A stretch of 49,267 bases of DNA, from positions 1 through 49,267 of the forward strand of contig CAJQSG010000018.1 in the NCBI GenBank assembly GCA_905612525.1. The letters are read 5' to 3'. A program made the position numbers and the translations under genes. The stretch is from an uncultured Candidatus Pelagibacter sp. GTDB taxonomy: Bacteria; Pseudomonadota; Alphaproteobacteria; Pelagibacterales; Pelagibacteraceae. This document shows positions 1-8,343 of the stretch, one piece after another; positions within the stretch are counted from its first letter, which is position 1, and every line of letters starts with the position of its first letter. A model generated the notes under the pieces. The model ran no database searches. It saw only the letters and a list, made by a program, of their open reading frames with translations, and was not told where the DNA came from.

Positions 1-1
1 A

Positions 2-1156
2 CCTATTTATAAATTTGGAAGTCAATATGTCAGCAATTTTGTAGATAAAAAAGATATTAAAAAAGGAATTAAGGCTCCGTTGAATTTAGTATATTGTAAT
101 AATTGTAAATTACTACAACTTGAACACTCTGCTCCACAAGAAATTATGTATAAAAAATTTTATTGGTACAGATCAAGTGTTACTCATACAATGGTCAATG
201 CGCTTAAAGATATTCACAAGACAGTTAAAAAATTATCTATTTTAAAAAAAGATGACACTGTTTTAGATATCGGTGCAAATGATGGAACATTATTAAATTT
301 TTTTAAAAAGGATGGGTTTAAAACTATTGGATGTGAGCCGGCAAAAAACTTAGTTAAAGAGCTTAAAAAAAATTGCAACTATGTTTTAAATGATTTTTGG
401 AATTTAGAAAAACTAAATAGGATAATTAAGAAGAATAACTTAAGAAAACCTAAGCTTATTACTGCAATAGGTATGTTCTATGATCTTGAAGATCCATCAA
501 AATTTATAGCAGATGCTGCTGAAGCTTTAGAGCACGATGGTATTTTCATAGCTCAGTTGATGTGCCTCAACTCAATGCTTAAAAAAAATGATTTAGGAAA
601 TATTTGTCATGAACATTTAGAATTTTACTCATATGAGTCTTTAAAGTATTTATTTGAAAAAAATGGATTTAAAATTTTCAAAGTAGAAGAAAACAATATT
701 AACGGTGGAAGTTATAGAATTTATTGTAAAAAAAATATCAATAAGTCAATTAATTATAAAGAAAATATAGGTATTAAAGAAATAAAAAAATTTTTCTCTA
801 AAGTAAAAGAAAACAAAAAGAAATTTGACAAGTTTGTAATACAGGCAAAAAAAAGAAATAAAAAAATTTTTCTTTATGGTGCATCAACGAAAGGAAACAC
901 TCTGCTTCAATATTACAATATTGACTCAAAGATTATTCCCTTTGCAGCAGAACGTAGTCCAGAAAAATGGGGTAAATATACAATTGGAACTGGTATAAAA
1001 ATTATTTCTGAAAAAGAGGCTAGAAAATTGAATCCTGACTATTTTTTTGTAATGCCTTATGCTTTTATTAAGGAATTTCAAAAAAGAGAATCCAGTTGGC
1101 TGAAATCGGGTGGTAAATTTTTATTACCTTACCCTTCATTTAGAGTGATAAGATAA
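2..1156 (+). CDS. SAM-dependent sugar C-methyltransferase (5' end outside window)
   Basis: The reading frame is open from the first bases of the window, so the gene begins upstream; a TTG at 80 is only an internal codon. Visible from the N-terminus are the tail of a zinc-binding domain (a CNNC pair in LVYCNNCKLLQL, where these enzymes carry their second Cys pair), a Rossmann SAM site (VLDIGANDGTLLNFF, then a GCEPAKNL strand), a CHEHLEFYS motif, and a C-terminal domain with LYGASTKGNTLLQYY. This is the Methyltransf_13 / Methyltransf_11-12 / Methyltransf_14 order of NDP-hexose C-methyltransferases. The role is therefore probably methylation of a nucleotide-activated keto-sugar for surface polysaccharide, in the cytoplasm. 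It matches the C-terminal part of the fusion protein at 24699-27242 in architecture. The following glycosyltransferase, cupin and aminotransferase fit an O-antigen-like cluster. The sugar substrate cannot be told. Confidence 0.85.
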   Translation, partial: PIYKFGSQYVSNFVDKKDIKKGIKAPLNLVYCNNCKLLQLEHSAPQEIMYKKFYWYRSSVTHTMVNALKDIHKTVKKLSILKKDDTVLDIGANDGTLLNFFKKDGFKTIGCEPAKNLVKELKKNCNYVLNDFWNLEKLNRIIKKNNLRKPKLITAIGMFYDLEDPSKFIADAAEALEHDGIFIAQLMCLNSMLKKNDLGNICHEHLEFYSYESLKYLFEKNGFKIFKVEENNINGGSYRIYCKKNINKSINYKENIGIKEIKKFFSKVKENKKKFDKFVIQAKKRNKKIFLYGASTKGNTLLQYYNIDSKIIPFAAERSPEKWGKYTIGTGIKIISEKEARKLNPDYFFVMPYAFIKEFQKRESSWLKSGGKFLLPYPSFRVIR

Positions 1157-1159
1157 CTA

Positions 1160-1261
1160 ATGAAAAAAATTTTAATATTAAAATCTTCAAATCAAGCTGC
1201 CATTACATACTTAAATTTTACTAAATCAAAAAATATGGATTTTAAATTAAGTAAAGATTAA
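1160..1261 (+). CDS. 33-aa ORF, possible gene remnant
   Basis: An ATG lies 3 nt after the methyltransferase stop and opens a 33-codon frame beginning MKKILILKSSNQAAITYLN. Its TAA shares one base with the ATG of the next gene (TAATG), the same coupling used by real gene pairs in this window. The N-terminal MKKILIL strand resembles the first beta strand of a Rossmann-type or formyltransferase-type enzyme, so it may be the stub of a deleted sugar gene kept for translational coupling. It could also be chance. No function is assigned. Confidence 0.25.
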   Translation: MKKILILKSSNQAAITYLNFTKSKNMDFKLSKD

Positions 1262-1959
1262 TGCAGCCTAAAATTTCAATAATTTTATCTACTTTTAACG
1301 AGGGTTATATTATTGAAGAAACTTTAAAATCCATATTTGCTAATTTAACAGATGTTGAGGTTATTATTGTTGATGATTGTTCAACAGATGGAACTCCTGA
1401 AAAAATAAAAAATTTTAATGATTCTAGAGTTAAATTATTTTCAAGGCAAAATAGAGGCCTTGCGTCAGCATTTATGCTTGGGTTAATAAATACGAAAGGT
1501 ACTATAATTGGGTGGTTTGACTCAAATATGCCTGAACTATTCAAAAAAGCACCTCACATGATTTCTGAGCTTGAAAATAATGATTTAGTTATTCTCTCAA
1601 GATATGTGATTGGTGGTGAAGATCAGAGAGCAAATTTAAGAGTTTTATCAAGCAAAGCTATTAATTTTTTTTGTAGATTTTTTTTAGGTAATAACATTAA
1701 AGATTATACGAGTAGTATTTTTTTCATGAAAAGAGAGAAATTGAACTTGGCTGTTCCAATATGTTATGGCCATGGTGAATTTTTTATAGAGTTTTTGTTT
1801 AAATTAAAAAAAAATGGTGCAAAAATTGCAGAAATCCCATATGTGCACCCTCCAGATCATGAGGGTATGAGCAAAACTGCAAATAATATTATCAGGTTCT
1901 TTAAACTCGGTTTTGATTATATAGTTAGAATATTGATAGCAAAAATTAGAAAAAATTAA
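1261..1959 (+). CDS. Family 2 glycosyltransferase (dolichol-phosphate-mannose-synthase-like)
   Basis: This 232-aa protein has a GT-A fold signature. ISIILSTFNEG is at residues 5-15, the nucleotide-binding VDDCSTDGT at 37-45, then NRGLASAFMLGL and a strand GWFDSNMPE at 84-92. That strand occupies the place of the usual metal-binding D-x-D (commonly DADLSHPP in this family). Only one Asp (D87) is seen there, which is unusual. No membrane segment is evident, so it is a cytosolic or peripheral transferase acting on a lipid carrier or nascent surface glycan. It lies between a sugar methyltransferase and a cupin/aminotransferase pair. The family is clear; donor and acceptor are unknown. Confidence 0.85.
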   Translation: MQPKISIILSTFNEGYIIEETLKSIFANLTDVEVIIVDDCSTDGTPEKIKNFNDSRVKLFSRQNRGLASAFMLGLINTKGTIIGWFDSNMPELFKKAPHMISELENNDLVILSRYVIGGEDQRANLRVLSSKAINFFCRFFLGNNIKDYTSSIFFMKREKLNLAVPICYGHGEFFIEFLFKLKKNGAKIAEIPYVHPPDHEGMSKTANNIIRFFKLGFDYIVRILIAKIRKN

Positions 1960-1965
1960 TTATTC

Positions 1966-2403
1966 ATGATTAAAGAGATTATTCACAAAAATAAATTATA
2001 CGCCTTAGTTATTGACGAAACATATCAAAATAAAAAAGGTATTTCCTTTTTTACCAAAAATGATGCCAATCAACAAATTGGTTTTATGAATCACCCAAAA
2101 AATTATCTTATCAGGCCTCATAAACATCAAAAAAGAGAAACTAAAATATTTATTACTAGTGAGGTAATTATTTTACAAAAAGGAAAACTGAGGGTAGATT
2201 TTTACGATACAAAGAAAAAATATCTATTTAGTATAATAGTAAAAAAAAATCAGATCATTATGTTGGTTCATGGTGGTCATGGTTTTAAAGTATTGGAACC
2301 TGTAAAGATGATTGAAATTAAACAAGGACCATTTGTGAGCAATAAAGACAAAGTGAAATTTGATAAGATTGATGAAAAAAGAATTAAAATCAAAAAAATT
2401 TAA
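1966..2403 (+). CDS. Small cupin-like protein of sugar metabolism
   Basis: This is a 145-aa beta-rich protein with cupin-like histidines: RPHKHQKRE at 50-58 (H52, H54) followed by an acidic residue, and VHGGHGFKV at 101-109 (H102, H105). The fold and length suit the small WxcM/FdtA-type or epimerase-like cupins found in nucleotide-sugar clusters, which isomerise keto-sugars or bind sugar ligands. It starts 6 nt after the glycosyltransferase stop. Its 3' end overlaps the aminotransferase start by about 32 nt, which suggests translational coupling. A DegT-type aminotransferase directly after a cupin is the usual layout for making an amino-deoxy sugar. The exact reaction is inferred only from this context. 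Confidence 0.6.
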   Translation: MIKEIIHKNKLYALVIDETYQNKKGISFFTKNDANQQIGFMNHPKNYLIRPHKHQKRETKIFITSEVIILQKGKLRVDFYDTKKKYLFSIIVKKNQIIMLVHGGHGFKVLEPVKMIEIKQGPFVSNKDKVKFDKIDEKRIKIKKI

Positions 2404-3520
2404 TTTTATACCTGTAAATAAACCTTTAATAACAAAGGAAGATATAAACTACTTAAATAAATCAATATCCAAAGGATGGATATCCTCAGAAGGACCAGAA
2501 GTAAAAAGATTTGAAAATAATTTTTCAAATTTTATAGGTCACAAGTATTCTGTCGCAGTATCCAGTGGTACTGCTGCATTGGAAATAGCAATAAAATCCT
2601 TAAAATTGAAAAAAGGTGATGAGGTTATTATTCCAAATTTTACAATTATATCCAATGCGATGGCGGTTCTAAAAGAAAACTTAAGTATTAAATTAGTTGA
2701 TTGCAATGTTAAGGAATGGAATATGGATATTTCTGAAATTGAAAAAAAAATTACAAAAAAAACGAAAGCAATTATCGCGACGCACATTTATAATTTTCCA
2801 CTAAGAGTAGATATTTTAAAAAAAATTTGTAAAAAAAATAGAATCATACTTGTTGAGGATGCTGCTGAAGTCATTGGTCAAAAATTGAACAACCAACTAT
2901 GTGGTAGTTATGGGGACATTAGTATATTTAGTTTTTATGCTAATAAGCAAATAACTACAGGCGAAGGTGGCATGATAACCACGAATAATAAAAAACTATA
3001 CGAACAATCTAAAAGTTTAAGAAATTTATGTTTTGGCAAACAAGATAGGTTTAATCATGATGGTATAGGCTGGAATTATAGAATGACCAATCTTCAAGCA
3101 AGTTTGGGCGTTAGTCAATTAAAGAGGATTAGATCTATTGTTAGTAAAAGACACAAAGTAGGAAATGAATATTTTCAAAAATTAAAAAATAATGAAAATA
3201 TTTATATTCCTGAAATTTCAAGAAATTATGCCAAAAATATTTATTGGGTTATTGCATTTGTTATAACCAACAAAAAATTAAAGATTAACGCAAAAAAATT
3301 GATGAAAATGTTAATGAAATATGGAATCCAAACAAGACCTTTTTTCTGGCCTATGCATATGCAAAAAATATTTAAAAATAAATATAAAATAAATGCTGGT
3401 GAAAGCTATAAAAATTCTGAGTATATATCTAAATATGGTTTATATCTACCTTCAAGCTTGGATATTAAATCGAGTCAAATAAAATTTATTTGCGATAAAG
3501 TAAATTCAATTTTAAAATAA
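2372..3520 (+). CDS. DegT/DnrJ/EryC1/StrS family PLP-dependent sugar aminotransferase
   Basis: The 382-aa product (from ATG 2372) has the full fold-type I signature: VSSGTAALEIAI (63-74), GDEVIIPNFTIISNAMAVL (82-100), the PLP-ring aspartate in VEDAAEVIG (D163), and the Schiff-base lysine in SFYANKQITTGEGG (K192). GWNYRMTNLQASLG follows, the usual substrate-loop region. These enzymes transfer an amino group, normally from glutamate, to a nucleotide-linked keto-sugar; GDP-perosamine and similar aminosugars are typical products. A TTG at 2360 is in frame, but ATG 2372 fits the family length better. The gene overlaps the cupin upstream and abuts, stop to stop, the convergent VTT-domain gene with no intergenic base. 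Confidence 0.9.
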   Translation: MKKELKSKKFNFIPVNKPLITKEDINYLNKSISKGWISSEGPEVKRFENNFSNFIGHKYSVAVSSGTAALEIAIKSLKLKKGDEVIIPNFTIISNAMAVLKENLSIKLVDCNVKEWNMDISEIEKKITKKTKAIIATHIYNFPLRVDILKKICKKNRIILVEDAAEVIGQKLNNQLCGSYGDISIFSFYANKQITTGEGGMITTNNKKLYEQSKSLRNLCFGKQDRFNHDGIGWNYRMTNLQASLGVSQLKRIRSIVSKRHKVGNEYFQKLKNNENIYIPEISRNYAKNIYWVIAFVITNKKLKINAKKLMKMLMKYGIQTRPFFWPMHMQKIFKNKYKINAGESYKNSEYISKYGLYLPSSLDIKSSQIKFICDKVNSILK

Positions 3521-4240
3521 TTATTTTTTATAAAATAGCTTTTTCAAAATAATTGTAAGTACTATTAATAAAATAAATCCTATTAAAGGGAGGTAAATGT
3601 CTGGTGAAAAAATTAAGTCTTTAACTTTAGGTGATTCTAGATTTTGATCTATAATCTTTTCAATTCCACTGCCAATTGAAACTACTAGAAATATTTGAGG
3701 GACAATTCCAATAATTGTAGCCCAAAAAAAATTCTTTACTTTAACATTAAAGATACATGGTAGCACATTAGAAAGAACAAAAGGAATTCCACCAATAAAT
3801 CTATAAGCTAAAAGATAAATAAATTCTGATTTCTTAAATTTTATTTCTAGGTTTTTAAATTTTTTTATAAATTTTTCTTTAATAATCTCTTTTAAAAAGT
3901 AGTTTCCAAAAATATATAAAATTGTGGCTCCCACTGACATTCCAATAACTAAAATAAACGTTCCTAACCACTTACCAAAAATAAATCCAGCCAATAATGC
4001 AAATGGTGACGCAAATCCAGCCATTAAAATCCAAATAACAGTTGAAAATAAAAATACTAAAATCAGTAAAAATAAATTAGACCTCTTTAAATCAAAAAAA
4101 TAATCTCTATTATTTTTGATAAATTCGTAGCTTGTTAATTCTTCGAAGGTGAATTTAGATAAAAAAAAGTACAAAAATGATGAAACAACTATAAGATAAA
4201 ATAAACCTAAAGTTATCTTAACTTTTTTTGATTTTTCCAT
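3521..4240 (-). CDS. TVP38/TMEM64 (VTT-domain, DedA-like) integral membrane protein
   Basis: This 239-aa protein has a hydrophobic N-terminal helix, a second membrane helix, then the VTT/SNARE-associated core: FASPFALLAGFIFGKWLGT, a glycine-rich re-entrant stretch GMSVGATILYIFG, a basic amphipathic segment, and YRFIGGIPFVLSNVLPCI, ending with two more helices. The family includes bacterial DedA/YdjZ-type proteins implicated in lipid or undecaprenyl-phosphate flipping and membrane homeostasis. No substrate can be read here. It is a single gene opposed to the sugar cluster (shared stop boundary at 3520/3521) and divergent from rpmH. Confidence 0.85.
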   Translation of the reverse strand: MEKSKKVKITLGLFYLIVVSSFLYFFLSKFTFEELTSYEFIKNNRDYFFDLKRSNLFLLILVFLFSTVIWILMAGFASPFALLAGFIFGKWLGTFILVIGMSVGATILYIFGNYFLKEIIKEKFIKKFKNLEIKFKKSEFIYLLAYRFIGGIPFVLSNVLPCIFNVKVKNFFWATIIGIVPQIFLVVSIGSGIEKIIDQNLESPKVKDLIFSPDIYLPLIGFILLIVLTIILKKLFYKK

Positions 4241-4271
4241 AATTTATTAGTGCTATTATAAAATCTTCTAT

Positions 4272-4300
4272 TTGCTATTTATACATATAATTACTATAAA
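4272..4300 (+). promoter_or_regulatory. Candidate sigma-70 promoter of the rpmH operon
   Basis: TTGCTA (4272-4277) and TATAAA (4295-4300) are separated by exactly 17 bp in the short gap between two divergent genes. Initiation would fall near 4307, giving a leader of roughly 25 nt before rpmH. This is a match to consensus by eye; no start-site data. Confidence 0.55.
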
Positions 4301-4332
4301 GAGCGAAATTTAAAAAAACTTGAATAAATCCT

Positions 4333-4497
4333 ATGAAAAGAACATATCAGCCGAAAGTTGGAAAGCGTCTTAAAAAACATGGTTTCAGATCAAAGATGGC
4401 AACTAAAGGTGGAAAAAAACTTCTTAAAAGAAGACGTGATAAAGGACGTAAGAATCTTACAGTGTCATCCACACAAAAAAAACCAAAAGGTAAATAA
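4333..4497 (+). CDS. rpmH: 50S ribosomal protein L34
   Basis: This is a 54-aa very basic protein starting [20 protein letters not shown] and containing [13 protein letters not shown], the invariant L34 pattern. In most bacteria L34 is 44-47 aa and ends soon after the RGRK-L-V segment. Here a short Lys-rich tail (TQKKPKGK) is added. It opens the conserved rpmH-rnpA-yidD-yidC order and lies about 25 nt downstream of a good promoter match. rnpA begins 10 nt after the stop. Confidence 0.97.
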   Translation: MKRTYQPKVGKRLKKHGFRSKMATKGGKKLLKRRRDKGRKNLTVSSTQKKPKGK

Positions 4498-4507
4498 GCT
4501 AATCTAA

Positions 4508-4852
4508 ATGAAAAGCAAAATTGTTGCTCTTTCTAAAAATGAAGATTTTAAAATTTTACTTAAGAAGAAAAAAATCTCAAATAAATATATTACTCTCTTT
4601 TTTGGCCCCCTTGAAGATAAAGATAATAAAAAACTTAACATCAGCTTTGTAGCTAAAAAAAAACTGATCCGTGGTGCTGTAAAAAGGAATAAAATTAAAA
4701 GAAGATTAAGAAATATTATGAGCGAGGCAACAAAAAATATATCAATAAACTTTAATTATTCCTACCTTGTAATTGCGAAAATAACTATGCTAAACAATGA
4801 ATATGCGTTAATAAAAGATACTTTATTTCAAGATATAGAAAAAATTAAGTAA
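4508..4852 (+). CDS. rnpA: Ribonuclease P protein component
   Basis: The 114-aa basic protein carries the RNase P protein signature: the RNR-type motif AVKRNKIKRRLRNIM after SFVAKKKLIRG, which contacts the RNase P RNA and the 5' leader of pre-tRNA. It is the protein subunit that helps the catalytic RNA trim tRNA precursors. The gene sits between rpmH and yidD as in most bacteria. The stop TAA overlaps the yidD ATG by one base (TAATG), so translation is probably coupled. Confidence 0.95.
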   Translation: MKSKIVALSKNEDFKILLKKKKISNKYITLFFGPLEDKDNKKLNISFVAKKKLIRGAVKRNKIKRRLRNIMSEATKNISINFNYSYLVIAKITMLNNEYALIKDTLFQDIEKIK

Positions 4853-5103
4853 TGAATATTATATCAAACATTTTAATTTGCCTGATCAAATTTTACAAAA
4901 TGGTTATCAGCCCCTACTTAATTCCTTCGTGCAGATATATTCCAACATGTTCAGAATATACAATTGAATGTTTAAAAACATATGGTCTTGTTAAGGGGGT
5001 CTTAAAAAGTACAAAAAGAATTTTTTCATGTCATCCTATCAAAATATTAGGTGGCAGTGAAGGATTCGATCCGGTAAATAAAGAATTAAAGGCCAAGAAA
5101 TAA
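4852..5103 (+). CDS. yidD: Membrane protein insertion efficiency factor YidD
   Basis: This is an 83-aa protein with the DUF37/YidD signature: an N-terminal amphipathic/hydrophobic helix, then SCRYIPTCSEYTIECLKTYG, GVLKSTKRIFSCHP and the end motif GGSEGFDPV. YidD is a small membrane-associated factor that assists the YidC insertase. It overlaps rnpA by one base upstream and yidC by one base downstream (TAATG both times), so the three are a tightly coupled unit. Confidence 0.95.
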   Translation: MNIISNILICLIKFYKMVISPYLIPSCRYIPTCSEYTIECLKTYGLVKGVLKSTKRIFSCHPIKILGGSEGFDPVNKELKAKK

Positions 5104-6779
5104 TGGACACTAGAAACGTAATAGCAGCAATATCATTATCAGCAGCAGTTATTATTTTATACTCTCTTTTTTTTCAACCCGATCCTGTAGCTACCAAAAA
5201 AAATTTAGCTGAACAAAAAAAAATAGAAAACAATACTGATACTCCTAGCTTAGATAAAAATGAAAATTACACAAAACTTTCAAGAACAGATGCTTTAAAA
5301 GAAAATAATAGAATTCAATTCGAGAATAGTAGTGTCGTTGGTTCTATTTCTTTAAAAGGTGCAGCAATAGATGACTTAACTTTCAAAGAATATAATATTG
5401 AACTTAATGGAAGTGATCAAATAACTCTATTAAATCCAAGGAATGTTGAAGATGGTTATTTAATAGAAAGTGGCTTTGTAAGCACTAATAAAAATATAGA
5501 CATACCTGATGCTTCTACAGTTTGGAAAGTTTCTGGAAATAAAAAATTAACCAATAATAGTCCTGTAAAACTAACATGGAGTAACTCTCAAGGCATTACA
5601 TTTGAAAAGTATATAAGTTTAGATGATCAGTTCTTATTTACTGTAAAAGAAAAAATAATTAATTCATCAGATAAATCTTATAATTTTTATTCATACGGTC
5701 AAATAATTAGAAATAAATTACCAGAAATATCTGGTTTTTATATTTTACATGAAGGGTTTCTATCTGTGCTTGATGATCAATTAATTGAAGAGGATTACGA
5801 TGATATCCAAGAAAAGAAGTTTACTCAAACTTCGCAAGAAGGATTTGTTGCTATTTCTGATAAGTTTTGGGTTACATCAGTTATACCTCCTAAAGGTAAA
5901 GAATTTAAAACAACTTTTGACTATAAAAACAAATTCAGAGCTAACTACATAACCACAAAAGGTATTGAAGTTAAAGCGAACAGCTCTATCGAGGAAAAAA
6001 TTCAAATTATAGTTGCCGCTAAAAGAGTCAATGTCATTGATGGTTATGCTCAAAATCTAAATATTAATAAATTTGACCTAGCGATTGATTGGGGTTTTAT
6101 GTACTTTATAACTAAACCTTTGTTTTTTGTACTAGATTACTTCTTTAAATTACTTGGTAATTACGGTTTAGCAATTATCGCTGTTACGGTCTGTATTAGA
6201 TTAGCTTTCTTTCCCCTTGCCAACTTTAGCTTTAAGAGTATGGGAAAAATGAAACTCTTAGCACCGGAAATGGCTAGATTAAAAGAAATTCATAAAGATG
6301 ATAAAATGAAATTACAGCAATCAATGATGGCACTTTATAAAAAAGAAAAAGTTAATCCTATGAGTGGTTGTCTGCCTATACTGGTTCAGATTCCAGTTTT
6401 CTTTGCTTTATATAAAGTATTATTTGTAACTATTGAAATGAGACACATGCCATTTTATGGATGGATACATGACTTGAGTGATAGAGATCCAACTTCATTA
6501 TTTAACGTTTTTGGCTTACTTCCTTGGGATCCTCCTTCTTTTTTATTAATAGGTGCGTGGCCTATCATTATGGGTATCACTATGTTCATACAACAAAAAC
6601 TTAACCCAACTCCACCAGATCCAATACAGGCTAAAATTTTTATGTTCTTTCCAGTATTTCTAACTGTAATTCTTGCACCATTTCCTGCAGGTCTTGTTAT
6701 CTACTGGAGTTTCAACAATATCTTCACAATGATTCAGCAATACATTGTCCAAAGAAAAATGACTATTAAAACAACTTAA
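5103..6779 (+). CDS. yidC: Membrane protein insertase YidC
   Basis: The 558-aa product has the Gram-negative YidC layout: one N-terminal membrane helix (about residues 7-25), a linker rich in Lys/Asn, a large periplasmic beta-rich domain (about 70-320), then the conserved insertase core with FPLANFSFKSMGKMKLLAP, KEKVNPMSGCLPILVQIPVF, and final helices ending in YWSFNNIFTMIQQYIV. It inserts and folds inner-membrane proteins, alone or with SecYEG. argB begins at the next base after the stop. In other Alphaproteobacteria the GTPase gene engB (ysxC) usually stands at this junction and is absent here. Confidence 0.97.
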   Translation: MDTRNVIAAISLSAAVIILYSLFFQPDPVATKKNLAEQKKIENNTDTPSLDKNENYTKLSRTDALKENNRIQFENSSVVGSISLKGAAIDDLTFKEYNIELNGSDQITLLNPRNVEDGYLIESGFVSTNKNIDIPDASTVWKVSGNKKLTNNSPVKLTWSNSQGITFEKYISLDDQFLFTVKEKIINSSDKSYNFYSYGQIIRNKLPEISGFYILHEGFLSVLDDQLIEEDYDDIQEKKFTQTSQEGFVAISDKFWVTSVIPPKGKEFKTTFDYKNKFRANYITTKGIEVKANSSIEEKIQIIVAAKRVNVIDGYAQNLNINKFDLAIDWGFMYFITKPLFFVLDYFFKLLGNYGLAIIAVTVCIRLAFFPLANFSFKSMGKMKLLAPEMARLKEIHKDDKMKLQQSMMALYKKEKVNPMSGCLPILVQIPVFFALYKVLFVTIEMRHMPFYGWIHDLSDRDPTSLFNVFGLLPWDPPSFLLIGAWPIIMGITMFIQQKLNPTPPDPIQAKIFMFFPVFLTVILAPFPAGLVIYWSFNNIFTMIQQYIVQRKMTIKTT

Positions 6780-7646
6780 ATGTCGTCGTTAAAAGAAGAA
6801 GAGTTAATAAATATTTTACCCAAAGACGGTCCAACAGTTGAAGAGGTAAAAAAATATTTAGAAAAATATAATGATGAATTTATTGTCATTAAATGTGGTG
6901 GTAGTGTTTTAGTTGACCCAAAATTATTTAGAATTTTTATTGAAGATCTTGCTGTTTTAAAAAAACTTGGCTTTAATCCTATAATTATTCACGGTGGTGG
7001 AAAAAGAATAAATAACAAGTTACGTGAACTTAACATTAAAAGTGATTTTATTAACGGACTAAGAGTTACAGATAAAAATACTATTGATATAGTTGAAGAT
7101 GTATTGATTGAATTTAATAAAGAAATTGTCAATGCTTTAAAAGATCAATCTTGTGAATCAAGAAGAATTACCTCAAAAGAATACAATATAATAACTGTAA
7201 AACCTGAAAGTGATAAATTAGGTTTTGTAGGTACTCCCACTCACATTAAAACTGATGTTTTAAAAGAAATGATTAAAGTTAATGAAGTGCCTGTTGTTGC
7301 ACCACTAGGGTTAGATGAAAACAATCAAACTTTTAATATCAATGCAGATACAGTTGCTGGATCAGTGGCTAAAGAATTAAAGGCTAGAAGATTAATGATT
7401 ATCAGCGATGTAGAGGGCGTATTGGATAATAAAAAAAAACTAATACCTGAAATTAATTCTCAAAGAGCTAAAGAATTAATCGATCAAGAGGTTATATCTG
7501 GTGGCATGATACCCAAAATTAATAATTGTCTAGATGTTGCAAGTAACGGGGTTAAGGGGGTGGTAATTATTGATGGAAGAAAAAATCACTCACTTCTTTT
7601 TGAGTTATTATCTGATAATGGTTCTGGAACTTTAATTAGAAAATGA
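6780..7646 (+). CDS. argB: Acetylglutamate kinase
   Basis: This 288-aa amino-acid-kinase-fold protein shows VIKCGGSVLVD (36-46, phosphate-binding Lys and Gly pair), IIIHGGGKRIN (68-78), an internal N-acetylglutamate-binding NINADTVAGSVAKEL stretch and GGMIPKI near the C-terminus. It phosphorylates N-acetyl-L-glutamate, the second step of arginine synthesis. The N-terminal extension of about 30 residues is of the kind seen in arginine-feedback-inhibited enzymes, so allosteric control is plausible but not shown. It abuts yidC directly and overlaps the HAD gene by 4 nt (ATGA). Confidence 0.95.
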   Translation: MSSLKEEELINILPKDGPTVEEVKKYLEKYNDEFIVIKCGGSVLVDPKLFRIFIEDLAVLKKLGFNPIIIHGGGKRINNKLRELNIKSDFINGLRVTDKNTIDIVEDVLIEFNKEIVNALKDQSCESRRITSKEYNIITVKPESDKLGFVGTPTHIKTDVLKEMIKVNEVPVVAPLGLDENNQTFNINADTVAGSVAKELKARRLMIISDVEGVLDNKKKLIPEINSQRAKELIDQEVISGGMIPKINNCLDVASNGVKGVVIIDGRKNHSLLFELLSDNGSGTLIRK

Positions 7647-8311
7647 AAAATCTAATAGATATAAAATACTGGTTGTTTGATCTTGATAATACTCTTTATA
7701 GTGGCCAAACAAAAGTTTTCTTAGAAGTTGATAAAAAGATGTCTTCTTTCATTTCAAATAAATTTAACGTGGATTTGATTAAAGCAAGAGAAATTCAAAA
7801 AGAATATTTCTATGAATATGGGACAACATTATCAGGATTAATGCATCATGATAAAATTGACCCACATGAGTTTCTTGAATTTGTTCATGATATAGATATT
7901 AGTTGGCTTCCAAAAGACGAAGTATTGCGAGAAGAGTTAACTAAAATAAAGGAAAAAAAATATATTTTCACAAATGGCTCTCACGCTCATGTTGAAAATG
8001 TAACTAAACAACTAGGCATAGACGGCCTATTTGATGGAGCATTTGATATTGTTGATGCCAGTTTTATCCCAAAACCAAAAATTGAACCTTACAAAAAGAT
8101 AGTAGAAAAATTTGATTTAGATCCAAAAAAATCAATATTGATTGAAGATATTGCTCATAATTTAGAACAAGCTAAAAATCTAGGTATGAAAACTTGTTGG
8201 CTTGAAAATGATGAGACATTTGCAAAAAAAGATGCTGATAAACCATATATTGATTATAAGATTAAGAGCTTGCCTTCTTTTCTTCAAGAAATTAATATAT
8301 TAAAAGCATAA
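7643..8311 (+). CDS. HAD-superfamily phosphatase, pyrimidine 5'-nucleotidase-like
   Basis: The 222-aa protein has HAD motif I WLFDLDNTLYSG (nucleophile D13, general acid D15), motif II IFTNGS, a conserved lysine in PKPKIEPYKKI and motif III/IV ILIEDIAHNLEQAKNLGM. The all-helical cap and the DNTLYS sequence are those of the Sdt1/pyrimidine 5'-nucleotidase branch, which dephosphorylates nucleoside monophosphates or small phosphoesters. In Alphaproteobacteria this gene commonly stands between argB and dapD, as here. The physiological substrate is not evident. Confidence 0.88.
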   Translation: MKNLIDIKYWLFDLDNTLYSGQTKVFLEVDKKMSSFISNKFNVDLIKAREIQKEYFYEYGTTLSGLMHHDKIDPHEFLEFVHDIDISWLPKDEVLREELTKIKEKKYIFTNGSHAHVENVTKQLGIDGLFDGAFDIVDASFIPKPKIEPYKKIVEKFDLDPKKSILIEDIAHNLEQAKNLGMKTCWLENDETFAKKDADKPYIDYKIKSLPSFLQEINILKA

Positions 8312-8343
8312 TAAAATTAACCTACAAATTATAAATTAATACT

